From positions 542,001 to 606,000 of the forward strand of contig NZ_CP051461.1 of assembly GCF_012584515.1 (NCBI RefSeq): a stretch of 64,000 nt of DNA, in the 5' to 3' direction. The DNA is from Polaromonas vacuolata. GTDB taxonomy: Bacteria; Pseudomonadota; Gammaproteobacteria; Burkholderiales; Burkholderiaceae_C. The notes under the pieces are model-generated. The model was given only the letters and a program-made list of their open reading frames with translations. It had not been told where the DNA came from and ran no database searches. Shown piece by piece: positions 38,700 through 46,810 of the stretch (position 1 is the first letter of the stretch; the number at the start of each line of letters is the position of its first letter). A program made the position numbers and the translations under genes.

Positions 38700-38719
38700 A
38701 GCATAGCGGTGTGCTGACG

Positions 38720-38753
38720 AAAAAAAAGCGCTGTTTTTGACAGCGCTTTTTTT
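38720..38753 (+). terminator. Bidirectional terminator between two BON lipoprotein genes
   Basis: AAAAGCGCTG and CAGCGCTTTT pair around TTTTTGA with A and T runs on both flanks, so it can end transcription on either strand between the two convergent genes. Confidence 0.85.
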
Positions 38754-38794
38754 ATGCTCAGCCGGCCTTAAGCGGGCTTCATGCAAACAGCGAT

Positions 38795-39109
38795 TTAAGG
38801 ACGGATAACAATGTTGTTCTGGATAGAACGAACATTTTTCACGCCGCGAGCAAGCATTTCTGCACGTTCTTTTTCGTTGCTGGATTTTGCAAAACCAGAA
38901 AGTTGCACCGTGCCATTGAGCGTTTCAACGCTGATAGCGTTCGCGCTAACCACGGTGTCTTGTACGAATTTAGCCTTCACGGTGGTGGTGATCGCTGCAT
39001 CATCAACATATGCGCCAGCGGTTGATTGGCCGCGTTCGACGGCGCAACCGGCTGAAATAATGGTGATACCGGCAAGGGCTGCAAATGCAATAGCGCGTAC
39101 GTATTTCAT
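38795..39109 (-). CDS. BON-domain lipoprotein (second copy)
   Basis: 104-residue lipoprotein with lipobox ISAGC (Cys22) and a single BON domain (about 35-104): DDAAITTTVKAKFVQDTVV, VETLNGTVQLSGFAKS and RSIQNNIVI. It is shorter than the plus-strand BON protein and lacks its helical linker, so the two are paralogues rather than a recent duplicate. A 7-base inverted repeat TGTTTGA/TCAAACA lies upstream at 39157-39188. Confidence 0.88.
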   Translation of the reverse strand: MKYVRAIAFAALAGITIISAGCAVERGQSTAGAYVDDAAITTTVKAKFVQDTVVSANAISVETLNGTVQLSGFAKSSNEKERAEMLARGVKNVRSIQNNIVIRP

Positions 39110-39156
39110 AATATTTCCTGATTAATTTTCTAACTTTTAGTGCGTGGGCCATTAAA

Positions 39157-39188
39157 TGTTTGATCAGTGGCACTACACCAGTCAAACA
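39157..39188 (-). promoter_or_regulatory. Inverted repeat upstream of the second BON gene
   Basis: TGTTTGA (39157-39163) and TCAAACA (39182-39188) are perfect inverse copies with an 18-base spacer that itself contains TGG and CCA arms. It lies about 50-80 bases before the BON start and could be an operator or a hairpin. Confidence 0.3.
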
Positions 39189-39264
39189 GAAAAAATTAAG
39201 TCGTTGGTTTAATCAGTCTCTAGCGTGGCTTTTTTATGGTCACTAGTTTTTGGTATTGGCGTTT

Positions 39265-39750
39265 TCAGTCTGCTTGTTGCGTCGGATTATCTGCCGCATT
39301 AGTGTCCGACTGATTAGCTGTGGCGTTGTAAATACTTGAGGTCAATAGGGTCATGACTACGCTGGAGATATTCGATGAGCGCATCGCCGAGACCAGCAGT
39401 GCGCTTACAGAAACTAAACGCCAAGGTTTAATTAACACCGCTGCTGCGCCTACGCCAGCCGAGACAGCCAAGATTTTGAAGGGGTGTTCGGCCGCATAGA
39501 TTTTGACCAACGGCTGAACCATGTCGTAAGCAATATTGGCCGGATGGTGATGCCACCAAACTTTGACGGTGTGCTTAAGAATGTCCCAATGACTTCTGCC
39601 TGAATTTGGCGCTTCGTAGGCATCATGTGCATCGTTGCTGTCATGGCTTTGCGGTCTGCCCAGGTCGTGGTTGCCGTTTTGCATATATCGAAGCATGGCT
39701 TGCCGGCTCAGTGCAAGCCGCTGTTGTGGGCTGATTTCTTGATGTTGCAT
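39265..39750 (-). CDS. Conserved hypothetical membrane protein of the stress island
   Basis: 161 residues, not assigned to a named family. The N-terminus is hydrophilic (QHQEISPQQRLALSRQAMLRYMQ), the middle has HWDILKHTVKVWWHHHPANIAYDMVQPLV, and the last third has two hydrophobic segments (about 90-110 and 112-135). I chose the ATG at 39750; a GTG at 39759 directly follows the preceding stop. It belongs to an apparent three-gene unit with the holin-X and DUF883 genes, an arrangement resembling ElaB/YqjD-YqjE-YqjK clusters. Confidence 0.7.
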   Translation of the reverse strand: MQHQEISPQQRLALSRQAMLRYMQNGNHDLGRPQSHDSNDAHDAYEAPNSGRSHWDILKHTVKVWWHHHPANIAYDMVQPLVKIYAAEHPFKILAVSAGVGAAAVLIKPWRLVSVSALLVSAMRSSNISSVVMTLLTSSIYNATANQSDTNAADNPTQQAD

Positions 39751-39759
39751 AGTTAGCAC

Positions 39760-40125
39760 TCAGGCGACTGAGCGCAAGGCAATCGCGTCGCTGGCGATCT
39801 GAGCTTTGAGGTCGGGAAAACGGTTTTGGCTGATTGGTTTTTTTGCGAACAAAAAGGCTGCGATGGCAAACACAAGTGCTAAGCCAGGCACTGCAATCAA
39901 GGCCCAGTGAAACTGTTGCAGCAGCATGCCCAGCATAAAGGCTATGCCTGCAAGGCTTATGAACACCATGATGGAAAGCACCGCTAACATCCAAGCCACG
40001 GCGCGCTGCATTAACTCCTGCCCTACCTCTGTCGCCTCTTCCTGAAACAGTGCGGCATAGGCCGCGACGTGATCGACGATTAAGTCAGGTCTCTGTATCA
40101 AGGTTGATACAAGTGGGTGCAGCAT
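39760..40125 (-). CDS. Phage holin-like / YqjE family membrane protein
   Basis: 121-residue protein of the holin-X/YqjE type: an amphipathic N-terminal helix (about 1-45) then two membrane segments (about 48-70 and 74-94) and a short basic tail. Despite the family label there are no phage genes nearby. The stop abuts the next gene. In other bacteria YqjE partners with the DUF883 proteins YqjD/ElaB, which fits the adjacent gene. Confidence 0.8.
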   Translation of the reverse strand: MLHPLVSTLIQRPDLIVDHVAAYAALFQEEATEVGQELMQRAVAWMLAVLSIMVFISLAGIAFMLGMLLQQFHWALIAVPGLALVFAIAAFLFAKKPISQNRFPDLKAQIASDAIALRSVA

Positions 40126-40261
40126 GGTTTTACCTTCGCTCTGATTTATCGTAATTAATGGCGTTTAAAGCGCATTAATGCTAACTGCGGTCAATTGAAA
40201 TTGACGCGCAATTAGTAGCTGCTAAAAACTATTCGCAGCGCTTCATAGCGCTTCTTAGCGA

Positions 40262-40651
40262 TTAGCGACGTTTACGACTTGCAGCAATCAGTAGCGCTAC
40301 GCTGGCGCCGACTGCTGCGGCAATCAGCACAGAACGCAGCGGTTGCTCGGCAACATAGCGTGTGGTGGTTGCGGTGGCCCGGGAAAGAGACTGCTGTGCG
40401 CGTTCTTTGGCTTCAGACGCCATGTCTAGACTTTGGCGAGCCAAATGCTGAGCTTTCGAGGCGAGCATGTCAACGATGGGGTCTACCTGACCACGCAGTT
40501 CACGCACTTTATGCTCGGCTTTATCCAGTGCTACGTTGGCGTATTCGCGGGTGTTTTCCATGGCTTTTTCGGCGCCATGCAGCAAGTTTTCGGAGGCTTG
40601 GCGTACCGCTGGCATGCTGTCTTGGACGATTTTTGATGGATTGGTATTCAT
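40262..40651 (-). CDS. DUF883 (YqjD/ElaB-like) membrane-anchored protein
   Basis: 129 residues: a long charged helix (about 15-95) ending in a C-terminal anchor with the pattern AEQPLRSVLIAAAVGASVALLIA and a basic RKRR tail. E. coli YqjD and ElaB with this architecture bind ribosomes at the membrane in stationary phase and depend on RpoS; transfer of that role here is inference. It heads the minus-strand unit with the holin-like gene. Confidence 0.85.
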   Translation of the reverse strand: MNTNPSKIVQDSMPAVRQASENLLHGAEKAMENTREYANVALDKAEHKVRELRGQVDPIVDMLASKAQHLARQSLDMASEAKERAQQSLSRATATTTRYVAEQPLRSVLIAAAVGASVALLIAASRKRR

Positions 40652-40714
40652 GGCTATTCCTTAAGTTGAGGTGGTTTAAAAGTTCAGAAGTGACGGGTCG
40701 AAGTGGCGTTTGTC

Positions 40715-40879
40715 TTAATGTTTCTTCATTAGACTAAACACAAAACCGACAATTGCTAAGACAGCAAATATAAAGAAAAGAATTTTTGCAATTTCGACTG
40801 CTCCGGCGGCTATGCCGCCAAAGCCAAAGAGCGCAGCAACTAAGGCGATGATAAAAAAAATAACTGAATAACGCAGCAT
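40715..40879 (-). CDS. DUF1328 small membrane protein
   Basis: 54-residue hydrophobic protein with the family sequence [24 protein letters not shown] and two membrane segments. The start at 40879 is fixed by an AAGGAG just upstream and by the family start; the frame stays open to 41140 but that extension is unlike the family. DUF1328 proteins are often near stress genes. A GTAGGA-type site lies about 140 bases upstream. Confidence 0.88.
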   Translation of the reverse strand: MLRYSVIFFIIALVAALFGFGGIAAGAVEIAKILFFIFAVLAIVGFVFSLMKKH

Positions 40880-41103
40880 CTTTAGCTCCTTAAGGGTTGG
40901 TTTTATGGCCCGGCCTGAGTTGGATTGCCTCCAAGACATCACACATATTCTAGACCCGCACATTGCGGAGGGTTCTCGGCTTTTACGCTGCGCCATTGTC
41001 AGCTCATCAGGTGAGCTTGTGTAGGAAATAGACGACAAATAGACGTGTCGTAATTGGAACATTACGACCAGTGTTGAATGAATAAATTGATAAACGCTGG
41101 TTG

Positions 41104-42447
41104 TTATGAGTGGTTTTTGGGCAGGACTGCGGAAATACACGTGCCCGCGTTTTGTGTGCTGCTGACTTTGAGCTTGCCGCCCGCTGCCTCCACACGGTGG
41201 CGCATGCCGTTTAAGCCATGACTGCCCGGACTGATGTCTTGTGGGTTGAAACCTTTGCCGTTGTCGCTAACTTCCACTGTGACCAGACTGCCGGTATTGA
41301 GTAGGCTAACTACTATTTCGCTGGCTTGCGCGTATTTGGTGATATTGGTTAAAGACTCTTGCACCAATCGGTAAACCGTGAGTTCGGCAGAGCTGCTTAG
41401 TTCGACGTTTTCGAGGTCTGTGGTGGTGGATAGGCCAGAGCTCTCCTCAAATTCGCGCGTCAAAATTTCCAACGAAGCCACCAATCCTAAATGCGACAGC
41501 GAGGACGGCCGCAGGTCTTCCACAATGCGGCGTTTGAGTGCTATGCCGCTATTAAGCGTACTGATTAAATGCGCAATACGCTCCGCCGCTTCTGGCAGGT
41601 TGTCGCCCAGTCTTGACTTGAGTCTGGCGACGTCAAGTTTGGCGGCGGTAAGTAGTGCGCCCAACTCGTCGTGCAACTCGCGAGCCAGATGGCCGCGTTC
41701 GTCTTCACGTACGTTTTGCAAGTGAGTGGCCAACTCTGCTAAGTTGGCGGTGCGCTCTCTAACTTGTAAATCGAGTTGGTCGCGTTCGCGCTTGAGCGAC
41801 TCCTGCGCACGCACGCTGGTTTCGAACAATGCTTTGGTCTGCATGAGGTACATATAAAAAGCCAACAAGCCGCCCAGTGCTACCACCGCCACACCTAGGC
41901 GTGAAAACACCAAGGTTTTTTTGAATTGGATTTGCGCTGACTCCATTTTGTTTTGGTTGTTAGCGGCAATTGAGTCGGATTCTTGGCGTATGGATTGCAT
42001 GTACTTCTTACCAACATCGGTGGTGAGAACAAATTTCCACACATCTTCATTGCCATCTTTTCGCATTCGCATACTCAAGTCCATTTCGGCCATTTTGCTG
42101 GCGATTTGGTTGGATAGAATGTTGAATTCAGCTCGCTGACTGGGGTAAGGCGCCAAGATTTGGCGCAGTTTTTCGAGCTGTTGGTTGATCTTGGCGGTAG
42201 ACAACTGGTAGGGCATGAGATCGGCCGGGTCGCCCGTTAGTAAGTAACCGCGTTGACCCGATTCAGCGTCAAGAACCTGTTCTGTCAGCTTGTTAAGCAA
42301 GCTGCTTGTTTGCTGTGCCTCGTTGACGCTAGCGGCTGCATCCACTGATTGCTGAAAGCTGATTTCGTTGATGACGATAAGAGCGATTGCTACTAGCGCA
42401 GCCACTGGAAGGCTGATGACTAGTTTGGGAAGACTAAATTTCTTCAT
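41104..42447 (-). CDS. CHASE3 sensor histidine kinase (NarL type)
   Basis: Membrane sensor kinase. The 447 residues have an N-terminal membrane segment (about 8-28), a periplasmic CHASE3 domain (about 35-175, with [14 protein letters not shown]), a second membrane segment (about 185-205), a coiled coil, a HisKA_3 domain with phospho-acceptor His259 ([16 protein letters not shown]) and an HATPase domain with [10 protein letters not shown] and [16 protein letters not shown] lies 6 bases before the ATG at 42447. It is divergent from a LuxR-type regulator, its likely partner. Confidence 0.93.
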   Translation of the reverse strand: MKKFSLPKLVISLPVAALVAIALIVINEISFQQSVDAAASVNEAQQTSSLLNKLTEQVLDAESGQRGYLLTGDPADLMPYQLSTAKINQQLEKLRQILAPYPSQRAEFNILSNQIASKMAEMDLSMRMRKDGNEDVWKFVLTTDVGKKYMQSIRQESDSIAANNQNKMESAQIQFKKTLVFSRLGVAVVALGGLLAFYMYLMQTKALFETSVRAQESLKRERDQLDLQVRERTANLAELATHLQNVREDERGHLARELHDELGALLTAAKLDVARLKSRLGDNLPEAAERIAHLISTLNSGIALKRRIVEDLRPSSLSHLGLVASLEILTREFEESSGLSTTTDLENVELSSSAELTVYRLVQESLTNITKYAQASEIVVSLLNTGSLVTVEVSDNGKGFNPQDISPGSHGLNGMRHRVEAAGGKLKVSSTQNAGTCISAVLPKNHS

Positions 42448-42554
42448 CACCTGCTCCGTTTGACACTTGTTTAATACTTGTTCAATTTATTTGTGAATAA
42501 TAATGCACACATCATTAATTAAGATGACCGTTGAGGTCGTTAATGCTTGTTACA

Positions 42555-42566
42555 TGTGCCTACTTT
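42555..42566 (-). promoter_or_regulatory. GTAGG-type site in the kinase-regulator divergent region
   Basis: The minus strand reads AAGTAGGCACATG, one base off the GTAGGACAT seen upstream of the CsbD gene. It lies about 30-40 bases before the regulator start, in an AT-rich divergent region (42448-42595) that also carries two ACTTGTT direct repeats near 42466-42482 next to the kinase start. Confidence 0.3.
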
Positions 42567-42595
42567 TCAGGCCAGTCAGATAGAAAGTTAGCAAC

Positions 42596-43228
42596 ATGAT
42601 AAAAATCGGAATAGTTGATGATCACGCAATTGTGCGTTCGGGTTTGAGGCAATTTTTCTCGGATCAAGTTGATTTGCGCGTTGTGGGTGAAGCCGGTAGC
42701 GGGCGCGAGGCTATTGATTTAGTTCGCAACGTCGAGTTAGATATTTTGGTCATGGACCTGTCCATGCCCGGCCAAAGCGGCATAGACGCACTGGCCATGA
42801 TACGTGCGAAGGCGCCTGACGTTGGCATATTAATTCTGAGTGGCTATCCAGAAGAGCACTACGCAGTGAACTTGATTCGTCAAGGTGCGAGTGGCTATCT
42901 GAACAAAGAGTGTGATCCGTCCGAAATCGTCGACGCGATTCGCGTGATTTCTTTGGGAAAGCGCTACATCACGGCATCAGTGGCTGAGTTGCTCGCCCAG
43001 CAGCTGAATCGTCCGCATGATGTTGCGGCCCACGAGCAATTGTCTGAGCGTGAGTTTTAGGTTTTCCTCAAGCTTGCCAAGGGCGAAACTGCGGGTGATA
43101 TTGCTAAGGCTTTGTCCTTGAGCGTGAAGACGGTCAGTACTTACCGCACGCGAGTGATGGAAAAAATGAGTCTTGCTTCAAATAGCGATCTGACCTATTA
43201 CGCACTTAAAAATAAGCTCATTGATTAA
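42596..43228 (+). pseudogene. NarL/FixJ-type response regulator interrupted by an in-frame TAG
   Basis: Two-component regulator. Residues 1-120 form an intact receiver with Asp8, Asp9, phospho-acceptor Asp54 (MDLSMPG) and a Lys in GYLNKE. The helix-turn-helix starts with LSEREF, and the next codon is TAG (43058-43060). Without it the frame continues for 56 codons as VFLKLAKGETAGDIAKALSLSVKTVSTYRTRV to a TAA at 43228, a complete LuxR-type DNA-binding domain; a family glutamine or glutamate is expected at the stop, so a CAG-to-TAG change is likely. As read it gives a 154-residue receiver without DNA binding. Alternatives are suppression or a sequencing error. It is divergent from the CHASE3 kinase. 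Confidence 0.88.
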
Positions 43229-43273
43229 TGAATTATTTGTTTGCGGCTGCAATCGATGCGCCGCAGACTGTCG

Positions 43274-43654
43274 TTATGGAGTGGCGCTTCTTTGTTGAAT
43301 ACAAAAATCTATCAGGCCTTCGATTTCATTGGATTTATCAAACACAGCATCCACACCCAGTTGAGCACAACGCTGGCGAATATCGGCGGTGGCGTAATTG
43401 CTAAGTACAACTACCTTTTGTTCGGGTTTGCGGTCGCGGCATGCCGCCAGTACACCTAAACCACTGCCTTGCTTTAAAAACAGGTCAATGATGGCCAGAT
43501 TCCACTTGTTGCTACTGCTAGCCAGCCATGCACAGCCTTCGTTTTCAGTTTCGCAGGTGCCCACGGCCTCAATGTCCACTAGCTCTTCCAGAGTGGCAAT
43601 CAAGTTTTCTCGAATCGTTGGATTGTCTTCGACAATATAGGTTTTTAATCTCAC
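43274..43654 (-). CDS. Stand-alone receiver-domain protein
   Basis: 126-residue single REC domain with Glu9/Asp10, phospho-acceptor Asp57 (IIDLFLKQ) and FDKSNE containing the conserved Lys. No output domain is attached. It ends 45 bases after the regulator and faces it. It may compete for phosphate from the CHASE3 kinase or act on another partner; this is inference. Confidence 0.9.
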   Translation of the reverse strand: MRLKTYIVEDNPTIRENLIATLEELVDIEAVGTCETENEGCAWLASSSNKWNLAIIDLFLKQGSGLGVLAACRDRKPEQKVVVLSNYATADIRQRCAQLGVDAVFDKSNEIEGLIDFCIQQRSATP

Positions 43655-43952
43655 GGCAATGTCCAGAAAAAGGGCGAATTTTTTTAGCTAAAAATTAGTG
43701 CTCAGCAGCTAAAAATAATTATTAAGAATAAATATGAATATATCTTGTGATTGAGTCAAGTTGTGACAGCCGTACAACCCTCAAACTGTAGGAGCTCTCC
43801 TACGCAGCGAAAAATATCAGCTTATGCCTACATTTTCACAGGCAATTGACTGGTCATGGCAACCGGCCTGATCGGGCAAAGTAAGAATGCTTATTAATAT
43901 TTGCACAATTCCTGTAGTGCGGAAATGAGCTATCAAACGAGTTTTTAAACGC
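43655..43952. other. AT-rich intergenic region between the receiver and AsmA genes
   Basis: About 300 bases without a gene. It contains a 14-base palindrome of T5-AGCT-A5 (43681-43694) with a third AGCTAAAAA at 43707, and the GTAGGAG-CT-CTCCTAC inverted repeat at 43788. Promoters of both divergent genes must lie here. Confidence 0.6.
43788..43803 (+). promoter_or_regulatory. GTAGGAG inverted repeat (operator candidate)
   Basis: GTAGGAG and CTCCTAC are perfect inverse copies around a 2-base centre. The right arm extends as TCCTACGCA, identical to the site upstream of the CsbD gene. It lies about 135 bases upstream of the receiver gene and 150 bases upstream of the AsmA gene. Confidence 0.5.
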
Positions 43953-45938
43953 ATGATTAAATTTCGCTTTTTCAAGGCGCCGCGCTGGCTGATAGTTTCG
44001 CTGCTGTCTGCTCTTTCATTGCTGCTGGTGGTAGTGCTGACACTTTTGTTGTTCCCATGGGACCGACTGCGCGAGCCCCTTAACCGCTATGCCTCTGAGC
44101 AATTGGGTCGTCGCTTTGAAATTACGCGTCACCTCTCGGTCGACTTAGGCCGCAGCATCACTGTCAAGCTCGATGGTTTGGTCGTCGCCAACCCCGAGTG
44201 GGCGAAAAATCCATATTTGATCAAAGCTGAGTCTGCCGAATTCGAGATGCGCTTGTGGCCTTTGTTGCAAGGGCGTTTGGAGTTACCGCGTGTGCTGCTA
44301 ACTCAGCCTGAAATAGGCTTGCAAATGCAAGCCGATGGAAGACGCACTTGGGCCTTGTCTAGCGATACCTCTGACGTCAGCGCAGTACCCAAGGTGGGCG
44401 CTTTGACTATTAGCCAGGGTTTGCTGACCTATATTGATTCGGCTAAAGGTGCGGACATCAGCGCCGAATTTTCACTCACGCCTGAGGACAACGCACTTTT
44501 ACCACTACTTTATAAAGCAGACGGTAAATGGCATAACCAGCGTTTTAAAGCAACGGGTCGAAGCGGTGGTGTGCTGCAGCTGAGTCGAAATTTGCAGCAG
44601 CCATTTCCGCTAGAGATCAATGTCATTACCGCAAACACCCGACTTAAGGCCAAGGGCTCAGTCGCAAATTTAGCGGACTTCAGCGGGTTGATGACGTATT
44701 TTGAAATTGAAGGCCGTAACCTAGCTGAGCTTTATCAACTCAGCGGTGTGGTGCTGCCATCAACCCCCGCCTACAAACTCAAAGGCCAGCTGGTCAGACA
44801 AGGTAACCGCTGGACGGCGAGCCAAATCGATGGCTTGTTGGGGAGCTCCGATTTGTCGGGATCGCTTAGCTTTGATACCAGCGGATCGGTGGCGCGCTTG
44901 AGTGGCAAGCTGCAATCTAAATTGCTGGACTTTAGCGATCTAGCCCCCGTTGTTGGCTTGGCACCAAGCAAGACTAAGCCAAGTGCGACCAAGGGGAGCG
45001 TAAACACAAGGGCAGCTCCCGACCGATCCCAAGTCCGGGTGAGTCAGACCAAGCAAAACTCTGGCCGCAGGGTACTGCCCACCATCCCTTTAGACTTAGA
45101 GCGCCTCAAGGCTATGAATGCAGATGTGACCTATAACGCAGTAGCTATTCGTCACGTCAAACAGTTGCCTTTGGACAGCGGCACCGTGCATGTGCAACTG
45201 ACTGACGGCGTGTTGCAACTCGATCCGCTGGCGCTGGGTGTCGCCGGCGGATTGCTCAGCGGGCGTATGACGATTGATGCGAACCAGACACCGGCAGTGT
45301 TTGATACCCACTTTGATGTGCGCGGACTCAAACTCAATCGATTGTTTCCAACACTCCAAAGCACCAAAAGCAGCTTGGGTAAAGTGACCGGTCAGATCAG
45401 TCTGGCGGGTAAGGGCAATACCGCCGCGTCTATGTTGGGATCAGCTTCTGGCAATTTGGCTTTGGTGGTGGGACGAGGTGAGTTGAGTAATATTTTGCTG
45501 GAGTTTATAGGCTTGGATGGCGGTGAAGTGATTAAGTTTTTGCTCAGGGGCGACCGCAATGTAATGCTGCGCTGCGCTGCCGTTGAGTTCTCGGTCAAGC
45601 AGGGCTTGATGACTAGCACCACGCTAATGCTCGACACGACAGATACCCTGATTACAGGCCGTGGCAGCGTCAATTTGGCGAATGAATCTCTGTATATGGT
45701 TTTTAATCCCGAACCCAAGGACGGTAGTATTTTGAGCCTGCGCTCGCCTCTTAAAATCGCTGGCAGTTTTGCTGCGCCAACAGTTGGCGTGGATAAGCTG
45801 GCGCTGGCCGGTCGCATTGGGTTGGCGATCGGGCTGGGTTTGATCAATCCGTTGTTGGCACTGGCTGCAACCGTAGAAACCGGGCCGGGTCAGGATGCCG
45901 ATTGTCGGCAAGCCCTTAAAGCGGCGAGTAGGCAATAA
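43953..45938 (+). CDS. AsmA family protein
   Basis: Large inner-membrane-anchored periplasmic protein of the AsmA/bridge-like lipid transfer group. The 661 residues have one N-terminal membrane anchor (about 12-36), then RYASEQLGRRFEITRHLSVDLG and long beta-rich repeats, a low-complexity Lys/Ser/Thr linker (about 325-365), and the C-terminal AsmA_2 domain with LNRLFPTLQSTKSSLGKVTG. It does not look operonic with its neighbours. Function in outer-membrane biogenesis is inferred from the family. Confidence 0.87.
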   Translation: MIKFRFFKAPRWLIVSLLSALSLLLVVVLTLLLFPWDRLREPLNRYASEQLGRRFEITRHLSVDLGRSITVKLDGLVVANPEWAKNPYLIKAESAEFEMRLWPLLQGRLELPRVLLTQPEIGLQMQADGRRTWALSSDTSDVSAVPKVGALTISQGLLTYIDSAKGADISAEFSLTPEDNALLPLLYKADGKWHNQRFKATGRSGGVLQLSRNLQQPFPLEINVITANTRLKAKGSVANLADFSGLMTYFEIEGRNLAELYQLSGVVLPSTPAYKLKGQLVRQGNRWTASQIDGLLGSSDLSGSLSFDTSGSVARLSGKLQSKLLDFSDLAPVVGLAPSKTKPSATKGSVNTRAAPDRSQVRVSQTKQNSGRRVLPTIPLDLERLKAMNADVTYNAVAIRHVKQLPLDSGTVHVQLTDGVLQLDPLALGVAGGLLSGRMTIDANQTPAVFDTHFDVRGLKLNRLFPTLQSTKSSLGKVTGQISLAGKGNTAASMLGSASGNLALVVGRGELSNILLEFIGLDGGEVIKFLLRGDRNVMLRCAAVEFSVKQGLMTSTTLMLDTTDTLITGRGSVNLANESLYMVFNPEPKDGSILSLRSPLKIAGSFAAPTVGVDKLALAGRIGLAIGLGLINPLLALAATVETGPGQDADCRQALKAASRQ

Positions 45939-46001
45939 GCGATCTATAGATGGACGTTAAACCGCTATTAATCTAAGTCACCATAAGTGCCTTGAGTCGC
46001 T

Positions 46002-46781
46002 CTAGGTCGTTACGCGTTTTGACGTTTCACTGTGTCCAGACCCGCACACCAAACAGTTCTGGTCTTTTGGGATTGTGAGTTCATTCCACGCCATATATCG
46101 GCCATCTAACATCAATAGTCGGCCAGTTAAAGGCTGGCCTACGTGGCACAGCAGTTTCAGTGCTTCTGCCGCTTGTACGCTGCCTATGATGCCCACTAGC
46201 GGCGCAAATACACCCATGCTGGCACAGCGCTCTTCAATAAATATTTCGGTTTGTGGAAACACGCAGGCGTAGCAAGGAGAGTCTGAGCGGCGCGGGTCAT
46301 AGACTGAAACCTGACCGTCAAAGCGTATGGCTGCACCTGAGACTAAGGGCTTTCGATGCTTGACTGAGGCTTGGTTAATCAAGTGACGGGTGCTGAAGTT
46401 ATCACTGCAGTCGAGCACCACATCGACTGTTGGCATGAGTTGGTCTAGTAGTGCGGCGTCGGCTCGCGAGGTCACGCAAACAACTTCAATGTCAGGATTT
46501 ATGGCGGCGATTGCTTGGGCGATAGATTCGGCTTTAAGCTGGCCCACACCGGCGAGCTTGTGGGCAATTTGACGTTGCAAATTGGTCTCGTCAATCCGGT
46601 CATCGTCTATGACCGTAATACGGGCCACGCCGCTGCTGGCTAAGTACAGCGCTACCGGCGAGCCCAGTCCGCCGGCGCCAATGATGAGTGCATGTGATGC
46701 GAGCAGTTTTTGCTGACCTTCAATCCCCAACTCATCGAGAAGAATATGCCGCGAATAGCGCAGTAGTTGCGAGTCGTTCAC
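46002..46781 (-). CDS. moeB: ThiF/MoeB/HesA family adenylyltransferase
   Basis: E1-like enzyme that adenylates the C-terminus of a sulfur-carrier protein (MoaD or ThiS). The 259 residues have the N-terminal RYSRHILLDELG, the nucleotide loop IGAGGLGSPVALYL, the catalytic Cys-containing SPCYACVFP and a C-terminal zinc pair CLVCGSG. MoeB and ThiF cannot be told apart from sequence alone; the location next to ctpA and gpmA is common for moeB in this group. Confidence 0.88.
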   Translation of the reverse strand: MNDSQLLRYSRHILLDELGIEGQQKLLASHALIIGAGGLGSPVALYLASSGVARITVIDDDRIDETNLQRQIAHKLAGVGQLKAESIAQAIAAINPDIEVVCVTSRADAALLDQLMPTVDVVLDCSDNFSTRHLINQASVKHRKPLVSGAAIRFDGQVSVYDPRRSDSPCYACVFPQTEIFIEERCASMGVFAPLVGIIGSVQAAEALKLLCHVGQPLTGRLLMLDGRYMAWNELTIPKDQNCLVCGSGHSETSKRVTT

Positions 46782-46810
46782 GGCTTATCCGCGCCTATTG
46801 ATTGCCACAT

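Noticed and set aside
39760..40125. Prophage remnant suggested by the holin-like gene
   Set aside because: No other phage gene, integrase or attachment repeat is near; the protein fits the chromosomal YqjE type next to a DUF883 gene.
40880..41140. Upstream extension of the DUF1328 frame to 41140
   Set aside because: The conserved protein starts at 40879 directly after an AAGGAG; the upstream translation has no family likeness.
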